DNA of 18,873 bases from Acholeplasmatales bacterium (GTDB lineage Bacteria; Bacillota_I; Bacilli_A; Acholeplasmatales; Anaeroplasmataceae), in assembly GCA_024681175.1 (NCBI GenBank), contig JAILBI010000111.1, positions 1 to 18,873 of the forward strand. The letters are read 5' to 3'. Below the pieces are notes generated by a model. The model was not told the DNA's origin, made no database searches, and saw only the letters and a list, made by a program, of their open reading frames with translations. The position numbers and the translations under genes were made by a program. This document shows, one piece after another, positions 1 to 8,361 of this stretch (position 1 is the stretch's first letter; each line of letters begins with the position of its first letter).

Positions 1-365
1 TAGAAAATGCAAAGAATGCGTATCATTTAAGAGATCCATATAATGTATTGTTAAAAATTGATAAAATTGATAAAATTGTTCAATTTGAAAAAAATATAGA
101 AGAGTTAAAAAGAAATAAATTAAGTAATTTTTTAAATTCATTTATATCTAGGGCAGAAGAATTTATTATGAAGATTCATGATAACGAAAATCTAAGTTAT
201 GATGTTTTAGATGATGTATCAAATGATGCATATTTAGAATTATGTAACAAATTCATTAAAGATGTATTAGAAAACAAACTATCTGTCAATGATATAGAAA
301 ATAATTCAATTATGTATAACAGAGTTGATGTGATTGAAATATTGATTAGTTATATTAACGAATGA
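1..365 (+). CDS. C-terminal part of a helical protein of unknown family (5' end outside window)
   Basis: The reading frame is already open at the left edge (first full codon at base 3) and closes with TGA at 363-365, so only the last 120 or so residues are visible. A TTG at 48 could serve as a start, but no ribosome binding site precedes it and the frame continues upstream, so I read this as a truncated gene. The visible part is charged and rich in predicted helix, with no cysteines in motif arrangement, no membrane segment and no recognised catalytic motif. It lacks the LWYLLFL hallmark of the paralogous family downstream, although that would lie near the N-terminus and could be missing. The next gene follows after 16 bases, so they are probably co-transcribed. 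Function unknown. The TGA stop argues against genetic code 4. Confidence 0.6.
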   Translation, partial: ENAKNAYHLRDPYNVLLKIDKIDKIVQFEKNIEELKRNKLSNFLNSFISRAEEFIMKIHDNENLSYDVLDDVSNDAYLELCNKFIKDVLENKLSVNDIENNSIMYNRVDVIEILISYINE

Positions 366-370
366 TTTGT

Positions 371-376
371 GGGGTG
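371..376 (+). promoter_or_regulatory. ribosome binding site deciding the ATG 382 start
   Basis: GGGGTG lies five bases before ATG 382. A TTG at 367 would extend the frame by five codons but would place this site inside the gene and has no site of its own, so 382 is preferred. Confidence 0.6.
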
Positions 377-381
377 AATAT

Positions 382-1875
382 ATGAAATGTTCAGTATGCT
401 TTGAAGAGCTAAAGGATTCTGATAGTAGAGGCTTAGATTATTATGTTTGTTCATACTGTGGTTCAAGACAACCTAAGTTTGTATCTGAAGATTTTGATAA
501 AAGAAAAATATTATCAAACGTCAAAGAAGAATTAAGTCGTGGCGATTTAGAGCGAGCAAACCAATATCTTAATGACTATGTTTCAGAATTTCCTAAGGAA
601 TTAGCAGATGATTATAAAAATATCAAGGATTTTGTTGATTCAGGTGTCATATATAAAAATATTAATACTAACACTTATAAATCAAAATTAGTTGATTCAG
701 ATAGCTATGGTACAGCTGTTGTATTATTAGATTTAAATGTTTTTGAAAAAACAGCTGATAAAATAATAGAACATTACAACAATAATTCAGTTATTTCTAA
801 AAGCTTAAATAATATACGTAATGGTCTTAAAAGAGCAAAGCAAGTTGACGATGCATTAATAATAGTTAAAGCAGATGATACTAATATTGATATTTATGAT
901 CCTAAAAAGACAATAGTTTTAGATTTAGATTCAGAACAATTAGAAGCTAATGTATTAAAAAATATCAAATCAGCACGTGGTCTTGCAATATATTGTGGCA
1001 ACTATGAGTTGATGGAAAATGCATATGTCCTAAATCTATTTTATAGATTTAAAAAACTAAATAAGCCAATTGTATTTTTATATTCAAGTGCCGATGAAAT
1101 AAAGCTTGCTTACAAATCTTATCAATGGATAAATATTAATGATAAGGATAAAAATAATCAGATAAGTAAAGCATTAAACGGACAATCTATTGACGCTTTA
1201 TTATATGAAACTTATCGTCATACTGTAGTATCTTTAGAAAATGGTAAAAATATAATAATTCCATCATACGCAACTGAAATTAAAAGTAGATGTGCATATA
1301 AGAAAAATATAGGTACAATTATTATTTCTAATAAAGGTAAATTTACAGTAATGGAAAGAGCGTTTGATGAAACGACAGTTGAAGAGTTTATTGTAAACGA
1401 AAAAGAATGTGAATTGATAATTGAGGCAAATGCATTTTATGATGAGCAATCCTTAAAGAGAATAGAAATATTATCAAATATAAACACATTTGGTGTTGGT
1501 TGTTTTAAGGATTGTATTAATTTATCAAATATCGTAATTGAGTCTGAAAAGTGTTTAATATGTGAACATGCCTTTGAAAAGGTCGGAAGCATAGGGGTTT
1601 TGACTCTTAAGGGTAATGTAACAATAAATAAGAATGCATTTAAAGATACAAATATAGATGAATTAATTATTTCATCGGATGCAGTTGTTGATAATAAAGC
1701 ATTTAATAATTGTAAAAATGTAACTATTATAGGTGGTAATGGAAATGGAAAATTCTCTGAAAATTCATTTCCAGAAAATACAGTTATTGAATTTAAAGGT
1801 AAGGAATTAAAAGATTATTATAATAATCTTAATAAAAAATTTAAAAAGAATTATAAATTAGAATATGTAAAATAA
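382..1875 (+). CDS. zinc-ribbon, alpha/beta domain and LRR_5-type repeat protein
   Basis: The predicted protein has 497 residues in three parts. An N-terminal four-cysteine zinc ribbon (C3, C6, C23, C26) is followed by a short helical linker. A mixed alpha/beta region (about 110-250) shows alternating hydrophobic strands and helices. From about 290 to 490 there are irregular repeats with the 'AF..C..L..I.I' pattern of BspA-type LRR_5 repeats. There is no signal peptide or membrane helix, so it is probably cytosolic, unlike most BspA-type proteins. The alpha/beta part is somewhat like a divergent TIR or Rossmann domain, since a strand-helix-strand ends in KPIVFLY followed by a 'QWI.I' segment. 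I cannot find the TIR N-terminal strand motif or the catalytic Glu, so I leave it unnamed. It precedes the module-protein genes in the same direction, with a 22-base gap to the next start. Start chosen by the GGGGTG site. Function unknown; ligand or protein recognition through the repeats is likely. Confidence 0.7.
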   Translation: MKCSVCFEELKDSDSRGLDYYVCSYCGSRQPKFVSEDFDKRKILSNVKEELSRGDLERANQYLNDYVSEFPKELADDYKNIKDFVDSGVIYKNINTNTYKSKLVDSDSYGTAVVLLDLNVFEKTADKIIEHYNNNSVISKSLNNIRNGLKRAKQVDDALIIVKADDTNIDIYDPKKTIVLDLDSEQLEANVLKNIKSARGLAIYCGNYELMENAYVLNLFYRFKKLNKPIVFLYSSADEIKLAYKSYQWININDKDKNNQISKALNGQSIDALLYETYRHTVVSLENGKNIIIPSYATEIKSRCAYKKNIGTIIISNKGKFTVMERAFDETTVEEFIVNEKECELIIEANAFYDEQSLKRIEILSNINTFGVGCFKDCINLSNIVIESEKCLICEHAFEKVGSIGVLTLKGNVTINKNAFKDTNIDELIISSDAVVDNKAFNNCKNVTIIGGNGNGKFSENSFPENTVIEFKGKELKDYYNNLNKKFKKNYKLEYVK

Positions 1876-1883
1876 ATAAAATT

Positions 1884-1888
1884 GGGAG
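1884..1888 (+). promoter_or_regulatory. ribosome binding site deciding a TTG start at 1898
   Basis: GGGAG directly abuts ATG 1889, which is too close to use, but lies nine bases before TTG 1898. The protein from TTG 1898 lines up residue for residue with the N-termini of the paralogues at 4677 and 8362. Confidence 0.65.
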
Positions 1889-1897
1889 ATGATTGAT

Positions 1898-3067
1898 TTG
1901 GGTACATTCGATATGTTATTGATGAATGAAGAATTCGACTTCGTAATTGATGATGTAAAACAAAGATTAGTTAATGATGAGAATAATTCAAGATTATGGT
2001 ATATATTATTTTTGGCATCAAATAATGATTACATAAATGTCGATTTTGATAAGATTAGTAATATTATGGCATTTAATAATGCAATTAAAAATGCATCTAT
2101 TAGAGAAGAAATGACTTATAAGATTGAATTTGACTTATATAAGAATGTTAGTTCTTTGATAGGCTTTGATAGAGTCTTTAGATTTTATCAAAGAAAAGAA
2201 TATATAAAATGTTTTAATGTTATAAGTAATATCATCAATAATAAAATCAATGTCAAAAAAATTGAACTTGATAAATTATATGAAGCTATTGATTATATAT
2301 TTGATAATAGAGATAAATTGGTTCAAGTAAATCTTCAATTAATAATTACAAATATTCTTTATATAATCACTAAAGATAAAAGGTATCTTAAATTAATAGA
2401 TACTATTAAAGAATCAGATTTATATAATTTATCGCTTTTAATGGGTTTTGAGGCTTATCAAACTTTAGGTGAGGTTGCTCAAATCCTTAATTATGACAAA
2501 ATTATAAATAATGTTAGAAATGATTCAGTTGGGTATATCCAAATAAATCAAAAAGGAATAAATTATTATATAGGCCTAGATTGTGAAAAAGACTACATAA
2601 AAGCATTTCATTTATTTAAAGATGCCGCAGAACATGGCAATATTGATGCTCAAAAGAATTTAGGCAATTGTTACTATTATGGCAATGGCATAAAGCAAAA
2701 TTACGAAAAGGCCTACAAATGGTATAAATTAGCTGCAGATCAAGGATATAACAAAGCACAAAATAATTTAGCAAACTGTTATTACCTTGGTTTAGGTGTA
2801 GAAAAAGATTATAAAGAAGCATTTAAATGGTATGAATCTTCAGCCAAACAAGGTAGTATAGCTGCACAAAATAATTTAGGTAATTGTTATTACTATGGCA
2901 AAGGAGTCACAACTAATTATAAAGAAGCATTTAAATGGTATAAATTATCAGCTGATCAAGGAAATGTTAACGCAATAAAAAATGTAGCACATTGTTATAA
3001 TTGCGGTTATGGAACAGAAGTAGATACTAAAAAAGCTGTGTATTATATGAGTTTAATTTCAAAATAA
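1898..3067 (+). CDS. shared N-module protein with C-terminal Sel1 repeats
   Basis: The predicted protein has 389 residues from a TTG start; an ATG at 1889 would add three. Residues 1 to about 180 form the module shared by seven genes of this window: LWYILFL with NND Y following (about 33-45), then FRFYQ and Y..C near 95-105, and a hydrophobic 'VNLQL..' helix near 140-155. The module looks all-helical and TPR-like at its start. Residues from about 220 to the end are four to five Sel1-like repeats of 36 residues ('A.KWYKLAADQG...AQNNL..CYY.G.GV..'), which build a superhelical protein-binding scaffold in known families. There is no signal peptide and no membrane helix, so it is likely a cytosolic adaptor. 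It lies between the zinc-ribbon/LRR gene and another module gene (16-base gap). The repeats are very alike at DNA level, suggesting recent repeat duplication. Exact partners unknown. Confidence 0.8.
   Translation: MGTFDMLLMNEEFDFVIDDVKQRLVNDENNSRLWYILFLASNNDYINVDFDKISNIMAFNNAIKNASIREEMTYKIEFDLYKNVSSLIGFDRVFRFYQRKEYIKCFNVISNIINNKINVKKIELDKLYEAIDYIFDNRDKLVQVNLQLIITNILYIITKDKRYLKLIDTIKESDLYNLSLLMGFEAYQTLGEVAQILNYDKIINNVRNDSVGYIQINQKGINYYIGLDCEKDYIKAFHLFKDAAEHGNIDAQKNLGNCYYYGNGIKQNYEKAYKWYKLAADQGYNKAQNNLANCYYLGLGVEKDYKEAFKWYESSAKQGSIAAQNNLGNCYYYGKGVTTNYKEAFKWYKLSADQGNVNAIKNVAHCYNCGYGTEVDTKKAVYYMSLISK
2808..2941 (+). repeat. near-identical Sel1 coding repeats, 108-bp period
   Basis: A 26-base identical segment occurs at 2808-2833 and again at 2916-2941, exactly 108 bases apart, which is 36 codons, the length of one Sel1 unit. 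Related less exact copies lie at about 2700-2760. These are internal coding repeats and a likely site of slippage or unequal recombination. Confidence 0.85.
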
Positions 3068-3083
3068 TTTTAGAGGTTTATTT

Positions 3084-4676
3084 ATGATGAAATATTATGA
3101 ATTGTTATCAAAAGGAAAATATAATATTGTTGAAAAAGAAATTAAAACAAAATTAGAAGACGACAAAGAAAATTCTTTATTATGGTATTTGTTATTTCTT
3201 TGTCAAAACAATAATTATATTGATACAAATTTTAATAATATTAATAACCAAAAAGCGTTTGATAACGCGATAAAATATTCATCTATAAAAGATGAATTTT
3301 GTTACAAAATGGAATTTTTGTTATATAAAAATTTATCTTATTTTAAAGGCATGGATAAAGTCTTTAGATATTATCAAATGAAAGAATATGATGCTTGTTT
3401 AGATAATATAATTGAGGCAATCAATCATAAAATGGAATCATTTAAAGGCAATTTGAAAGATTTATATGATTCTATTGAATATATATTTTCAGATAAATCT
3501 AGCGTTAATGCATTAAATATTCAACTTTTGATTTTAGAGGTTTTATTTAAACTGACAAATGATTTTATTTTTATAGACTTATTAAATTCGATTAAATCTA
3601 ATGAATTATTTTCTAAATCAATATTTTCTTTAGATGATTATTGCAATCTTGATTTTTTAGATAAAATAAGATTAATAAAATTGAGCCTAACTGATTTTAA
3701 AACATTTTATAATGATGTTATTAAACCAATTGAAAATAAGGCTATTGAGGCCCTTAATAATGAAGATAAATCCAAATATAGTGATGCATTAAAAAAACTT
3801 ACTGTCACTTCAATTTATAGTGATGAATCCCTATTTATTTTGGGATGTTATTATGAACTGGTTTATGAAACAAAAGATATCAATAAAGCAATTATTTATT
3901 ACAAAGAAGCTGCTTTAAAGAATAATTCACTTTCTTTTTTAAGACTAGGAATAATATATGAGGATTTAAATGATATAAAAGAAGCATTTAATTATTATAT
4001 AAAAGCATCAAAATTAAATGTTTATTCTGCACAATATAAGGTTGGAGAATTCTATTTTGAAGGAAAATATGTAACAAAAGATATCAAAAATGCTATTATG
4101 TATTTTAATAAGGCAATGGAAAATGGTTCTAAAGATGCAATGATGAAATTAGGTGAAATGTATCTTTTAGGTGATTGTGTAGAAAAAGATGAAAAAATGG
4201 GAGTTGACTATATAATAAAGGCAGCAGATAAAGGTCATAATGAAGCACAGGCTATTTTATCAGCTATTTATAATAATGGGTTATATAATATGCCACGTGA
4301 TTCAAAAAAGGCACTTTATTATCTAAAATGTGCCGTTCAATCAGGATTAGGTTACGCTATTGTAACATATGGCGAATGGCTTGAAAACGGAATAAATGTT
4401 GAAAAAGATTTAAAATTAGCTGTAGGGTGCTATATAAAAGCATGCGAGAAAAATGAAGCAAAGGCCTATTTTAAAATGGGAGAATGTTTTAAAAATGGCG
4501 TTTATTTTGATAAAAGCATAGAGAATGCTATTCCTTATTATACAAAAGGCGCAGAACTTAATGACAGATATTGTATGAAGCGCTTAATTGAGTATTATAA
4601 GAATAATTCTTCTAGTGTAGAAAATAAATTGAAATTAGATTATTACGAAAAGTTATTTAAAGAGACGGGTATTTAA
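3084..4676 (+). CDS. shared N-module protein with a long divergent Sel1/TPR-like array
   Basis: The predicted protein has 530 residues. Residues 1-180 are the shared module with the hallmarks LWYLLFL, QNNNY, FRYYQ and Y.AC in the same order and spacing as its paralogues. A linker of about 60 residues follows. From about 247 to 515 there are seven or so Sel1-type units ('A..YY.KA...G...A...LG..Y..G'), more diverged from each other than in the upstream paralogue. No membrane helix or signal peptide is visible, so the cytosol is likely. AGAGG at 3072-3076 lies seven bases before ATG 3084. A second ATG follows at 3087, but 3084 aligns with the paralogues. The stop codon is directly followed by the ATG of the next gene, so the two are translationally linked. 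Probably a scaffold or adaptor; partner unknown. Confidence 0.8.
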   Translation: MMKYYELLSKGKYNIVEKEIKTKLEDDKENSLLWYLLFLCQNNNYIDTNFNNINNQKAFDNAIKYSSIKDEFCYKMEFLLYKNLSYFKGMDKVFRYYQMKEYDACLDNIIEAINHKMESFKGNLKDLYDSIEYIFSDKSSVNALNIQLLILEVLFKLTNDFIFIDLLNSIKSNELFSKSIFSLDDYCNLDFLDKIRLIKLSLTDFKTFYNDVIKPIENKAIEALNNEDKSKYSDALKKLTVTSIYSDESLFILGCYYELVYETKDINKAIIYYKEAALKNNSLSFLRLGIIYEDLNDIKEAFNYYIKASKLNVYSAQYKVGEFYFEGKYVTKDIKNAIMYFNKAMENGSKDAMMKLGEMYLLGDCVEKDEKMGVDYIIKAADKGHNEAQAILSAIYNNGLYNMPRDSKKALYYLKCAVQSGLGYAIVTYGEWLENGINVEKDLKLAVGCYIKACEKNEAKAYFKMGECFKNGVYFDKSIENAIPYYTKGAELNDRYCMKRLIEYYKNNSSSVENKLKLDYYEKLFKETGI

Positions 4677-6437
4677 ATGGATAATTATAAAGGATTATTA
4701 ATCAATAAAAAATTTGATGTAATTTATGATGAGGCTAAAAAGCTATTAGAAACTGATGATAATAATGCAGAATTATGGTATTTGTTATTCTTGTCTCAAA
4801 ATAATAATTACATTGGATTTGATTTGAAAAATGTAAATAATATAATGGCATTTAATCGTGCCGTAGAATGTGCAAACATTAATCAAAAATTACAATATAG
4901 CCTAGAATATCAGTTGTATTCTAATTTATTAAATTTGCCAGGATTTGATTTATTATTTAGAAATTATCAATTTAATAATTTTAAAACATGTAAAAAGATT
5001 TTGACTGAATTATTAGATGGCTTTTACGTAAATGTAAAGATTAGTGATGATATGCTAGAATCTATTGATTATGTTTTTAGTAGTGTATATTCTATTACCC
5101 AAGTACAGATTAAAATTGCTACTTTAAATTTACTTTATAATATTTCTTCTAATGAAAAAATTTTAAAAATGCTAGATTCGTTTTTAGCTTCAAATACAGT
5201 TGAAATGTTAATTCCAGAAGAATATCAAATTACAGATAATAATAATGTAATAAAGTATTTTTTAGAAAAAATATATGAAGAAGAAAAAGATGAAGTACAA
5301 ATAGAAAATGAACAATCAATATACGAATTTGATGGTGGTTTTGTAAATCAAGAAAATAATCCTTTAGAAGATATAGAAAGATATTTTGTTATAGATGGTA
5401 AAAAACTAAAACAATATATTGGTCCTTTTGAAGATGTTGTAATTCCAGAAGGTGTATTTGATGATATATCAACTGGAGCATTTAAAAATACATATGTTGT
5501 AAATGTTGTAATACCAAAAGGTATAAAAGCAATTAGAAATAGATGCTTTGAAGGATGTACAGAACTTAAAACTGTTATAATGTCAAACGATGTTAAATCA
5601 ATTGGCTTTGGTGCTTTTTCTGGGTGTACAAATTTAAAGTACATAAAATTATCATCAAACATAAAAACTATAGGAGATTATGCATTTTCTAGATGTAAAA
5701 ATCTAGCAGATATTAGTTTCCCTGAATGCCTAACATCTATAGGAGATTATGCATTTTTAAGATGTGCTAGTTTAGATAGACTTATAATTCCTAAAAATGT
5801 ATCTAGTATTTATAATACTACATTTAGGGATTGTACAAATGTAAGTGAAGTCATTGTTTATGAAAACAATCCTTACTATGATTCAAGGGATAAATGTAAC
5901 GCAATTATAGAAAAAGAATCAGGAAGATTAATCTTTGGATGTAAAAATTGTTTTATTCCAGAAGGAGTAAAGATTTTAGATGAATATGCATTTGCATGTA
6001 TTGATAAATTTGATGTTGTAATTCCTTCAAGTGTAACTAAAATATACGCCGATGCATTTTATGAGTGTGATGATATAAATAGTATTGTAGTTGATCCTAA
6101 AAATACAGTTTATGATTCAAGGGATGATTGTAACGCAATTATAGAAAAAGAAACAAATAATTTAATATTAGGTTGTAATAAAACTATAATTCCATATACG
6201 GTTACATCTATTGATACACATTCATTCTTTAAATGTAATACATTGCAAAAAATAATTATTCCACCAAGTGTTAAATTTATAAATCAAAATGCATTTGAAT
6301 TTTGTGAAAGGTTATATGAAATAATTATTTATTGCAGAAAAAAGCATTATGATAATATCAAAGAAGAATTAAACGAGAATTTTTATGATAAAAGCACATG
6401 TCCAAATGCTTTTGTCGAATTAAAATATGTATCTTAA
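4677..6437 (+). CDS. shared N-module fused to BspA-type LRR_5 repeats
   Basis: The predicted protein has 586 residues. Residues 1-185 are the shared module (LWYLLFL, QNNNY, FRNYQ). An acidic linker rich in Glu (about 200-235) leads to BspA-type LRR_5 repeats at about 235-575: units of 23 residues such as 'L..I.LSSNIKTIGDYAFSRC', plus two copies of the 'YDSRD.CNAIIEKE' insert that is familiar from BspA-like proteins of gut bacteria. Those proteins are usually secreted, but this one has no signal peptide and the N-module takes the place of one, so the repeats are probably intracellular. The ATG directly follows the stop of the upstream gene, with a purine-rich AGAGACGGG ribosome binding site inside that gene. 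An AT-only stretch of more than 100 bases follows, so this may end a transcription unit. Likely a recognition or adaptor protein; ligand unknown. Confidence 0.8.
   Translation: MDNYKGLLINKKFDVIYDEAKKLLETDDNNAELWYLLFLSQNNNYIGFDLKNVNNIMAFNRAVECANINQKLQYSLEYQLYSNLLNLPGFDLLFRNYQFNNFKTCKKILTELLDGFYVNVKISDDMLESIDYVFSSVYSITQVQIKIATLNLLYNISSNEKILKMLDSFLASNTVEMLIPEEYQITDNNNVIKYFLEKIYEEEKDEVQIENEQSIYEFDGGFVNQENNPLEDIERYFVIDGKKLKQYIGPFEDVVIPEGVFDDISTGAFKNTYVVNVVIPKGIKAIRNRCFEGCTELKTVIMSNDVKSIGFGAFSGCTNLKYIKLSSNIKTIGDYAFSRCKNLADISFPECLTSIGDYAFLRCASLDRLIIPKNVSSIYNTTFRDCTNVSEVIVYENNPYYDSRDKCNAIIEKESGRLIFGCKNCFIPEGVKILDEYAFACIDKFDVVIPSSVTKIYADAFYECDDINSIVVDPKNTVYDSRDDCNAIIEKETNNLILGCNKTIIPYTVTSIDTHSFFKCNTLQKIIIPPSVKFINQNAFEFCERLYEIIIYCRKKHYDNIKEELNENFYDKSTCPNAFVELKYVS
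5668..5757 (+). repeat. LRR_5 coding repeats, 69-bp period
   Basis: A 21-base identical segment occurs at 5668-5688 and 5737-5757, 69 bases (23 codons) apart, matching the LRR_5 unit length. A second pair of long similar segments begins at 5877 and 6111 (234 bases apart) and encodes the two 'YDSRD.CNAIIEKE' inserts. Confidence 0.8.
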
Positions 6438-6470
6438 AATATTGTTTAATTAATTTTTGAAAATTATAAT

Positions 6471-6492
6471 ATTAAAAATATATATTTTTAAT
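6471..6492. other. 22-bp perfect AT-only palindrome in intergenic gap
   Basis: Bases 6471-6481 are the exact reverse complement of 6482-6492. It lies between the stop at 6437 and the next gene. It could be a weak hairpin at the end of the upstream transcript or an operator. With only A and T the stem is weak, and palindromes of this kind arise easily in such AT-rich DNA. Confidence 0.35.
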
Positions 6493-6507
6493 GATTAGTA
6501 TATATTA

Positions 6508-6513
6508 TATAAT
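6508..6513 (+). promoter_or_regulatory. candidate -10 element for the 6551 gene
   Basis: TATAAT at 6508-6513 lies 38 bases before the chosen start. No good -35 hexamer stands 16-18 bases upstream (only T-rich sequence), so support is limited in this AT-rich gap. Confidence 0.3.
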
Positions 6514-6550
6514 TTAATAAATGTCATGCTATACAAAACAGGGGAAAAAG

Positions 6551-8344
6551 ATGAATGAGTTAGAGCAACTATTATTTGAAAATAAATATGAGGATGCTGC
6601 TATAAAAATAAAAGATATGCTTAAAGAGGATATGGGCAATTCTAAATTATGGTATCTATTATTTTTGGCACAAAATAACAATTATATTGATACAAATTTT
6701 GAAAAATTAAATAATGAAATAGCATTTAATAAAGCTTTAGAATTAGCAACTACCTATGACGAAATGAAATATAAAATGGAATTTAGTTTATATAAGGAAG
6801 CAACTAAGATAAAGGGCTTTTCTAAATTCTTAAGATTTTATCAATATGAAAAAGCATATAAATGTGTTTTGATTTTAAAAGAATTAAATGAAAAAAGTGA
6901 TGAAATAGTTGCGTTAAGTGATAATTTTATAGATTCTATCAAATATTTCTTTTCTGATATATCTAATGTTACAAAATATAATCTTATGTTATTAGCATTA
7001 AATTTTATATATATTATAAGTAATAATGAAAAAATAAAAGAATTAATCGAAGAAGAATTAGAAAATGATTTATATAATCTATCTAGTTTAAATCCATTTG
7101 TAATTTTAAATAAGAAAGAATTTGATGAAAAAATAGATTCAATAATTGATAATTATAATATACAGTTATTAAAACAAATGGAAGAAGATGCTTTAAATGG
7201 AAATTCGCTTTCGTGTCTTATTTGTGGATTGAACTACTTAACAGGTTATGATGGTTATAATAAAGATTATGAAAAAGCATATAATTATTTGAAAAAGGCT
7301 TATGATTTAGGCAATATGAGAGCGGCAAGCTATTTAGGTTTTCTTTATGAAAATGGTCTTTATGTGAAAACTGATTATAATGTAGCTAAAGATTATTATT
7401 TAATTTCTATAGAAAATTCAATTGATTCAAAAGAGAAATTGTTAAAATTATATTTAAATCATTTTAATACAAAAGAAAACAAACCAATAATAATGGAAAT
7501 GTTTTCGGATCTACTAAAAACGAACGAATCTAACAATCTATTGTTGTTGTATGGAAAGTATTTAATTGAAAATGATAATGATATTAATAAAGGTTTAGAT
7601 ATAATTAAATCGCTTGTTAAAGCTAAGTATGATATAGCAATTTTATATTGTATGAACTTATATTCAAGTGGAAAATATGTAGATATTAATTTAGATTTAG
7701 CATTTAATTTGGCGCTTGAATATAAAGATGTATCAGAATCCATTTTAGCATCTTTAGGTATGTTTTATTATCGTGGTAGTGGTACAAAAAAAGATATTGA
7801 TGAGGCATATATATGTCTAACACATGCCTATAACAAAGGCGAAAAAAATATATCACCATATATGCTTGCATTGATTTTTTCTGATGAAAATGAGAGGTTT
7901 TATGATAAAGAAAAAGCCTTTAGTTATATAAATGAAGCTATAAATTATTGTAAAGATGGTAAAAAATTATATTTATTAGGCAAATTTTATATAGAAGGTA
8001 AGATTATCGAAAAAAATCTATTAAAAGGACAAATGTTGTTATCTGAAAGTATGCTTTATGGTTATGGTAAGGCAGCCTATGATTTAGGTTTACTATACTA
8101 TGAAGGGAAAGAATTTGAAAAGAATGTTTCACTAGCTTATGAATTGTTTGAAAAGGCTAAAATCTTAGGCTATGATGAAGGAATAAATTATTTGTCTATT
8201 ATAGAAAATGAAAATAATTTAAAAAATAAAGATGAAACCATTTTAAAGAAAAAAAGGAAACGCATTATCGCTTTAATTGCTATTATCGCTGTTATAGTGA
8301 TAATTATAGTGTTAATTTATCTTTATTATAAATTTGTGTATTAA
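6551..8344 (+). CDS. shared N-module, Sel1-like array and C-terminal membrane anchor
   Basis: The predicted protein has 597 residues. The start at 6551 is preferred over ATG 6521 because AGGGG at 6540-6544 precedes it by six bases and the resulting N-terminus (MNELEQLLFENKYEDA) aligns with the paralogues. ATG 6521 has no ribosome binding site and sits just after a possible -10 element. Residues 1-185 are the shared module (LWYLLFL, QNNNY, LRFYQ). Residues of about 213-565 hold Sel1-like units, regular at both ends and eroded in the middle. A basic KKKRKR stretch (566-571) is followed by a single very hydrophobic helix of about 20 residues running almost to the C-terminus. This is the layout of a tail-anchored protein, with the module and repeats facing the cytoplasm. 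The next gene, also a module protein, follows after 17 bases. Likely a membrane-bound scaffold. Confidence 0.8.
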   Translation: MNELEQLLFENKYEDAAIKIKDMLKEDMGNSKLWYLLFLAQNNNYIDTNFEKLNNEIAFNKALELATTYDEMKYKMEFSLYKEATKIKGFSKFLRFYQYEKAYKCVLILKELNEKSDEIVALSDNFIDSIKYFFSDISNVTKYNLMLLALNFIYIISNNEKIKELIEEELENDLYNLSSLNPFVILNKKEFDEKIDSIIDNYNIQLLKQMEEDALNGNSLSCLICGLNYLTGYDGYNKDYEKAYNYLKKAYDLGNMRAASYLGFLYENGLYVKTDYNVAKDYYLISIENSIDSKEKLLKLYLNHFNTKENKPIIMEMFSDLLKTNESNNLLLLYGKYLIENDNDINKGLDIIKSLVKAKYDIAILYCMNLYSSGKYVDINLDLAFNLALEYKDVSESILASLGMFYYRGSGTKKDIDEAYICLTHAYNKGEKNISPYMLALIFSDENERFYDKEKAFSYINEAINYCKDGKKLYLLGKFYIEGKIIEKNLLKGQMLLSESMLYGYGKAAYDLGLLYYEGKEFEKNVSLAYELFEKAKILGYDEGINYLSIIENENNLKNKDETILKKKRKRIIALIAIIAVIVIIIVLIYLYYKFVY

Positions 8345-8361
8345 AGTTTTGGGAGGGCAAA

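Noticed and set aside
712..1131. TIR domain in the zinc-ribbon/LRR protein
   Set aside because: The strand-helix layout is suggestive, but the N-terminal TIR strand motif and a Glu in the catalytic position are not visible, so I do not name it.
2565..6300. Regular repeats as a CRISPR array or minisatellite
   Set aside because: The 108-bp and 69-bp periods are in-frame Sel1 and LRR_5 protein repeats, not spacer-separated identical repeats.
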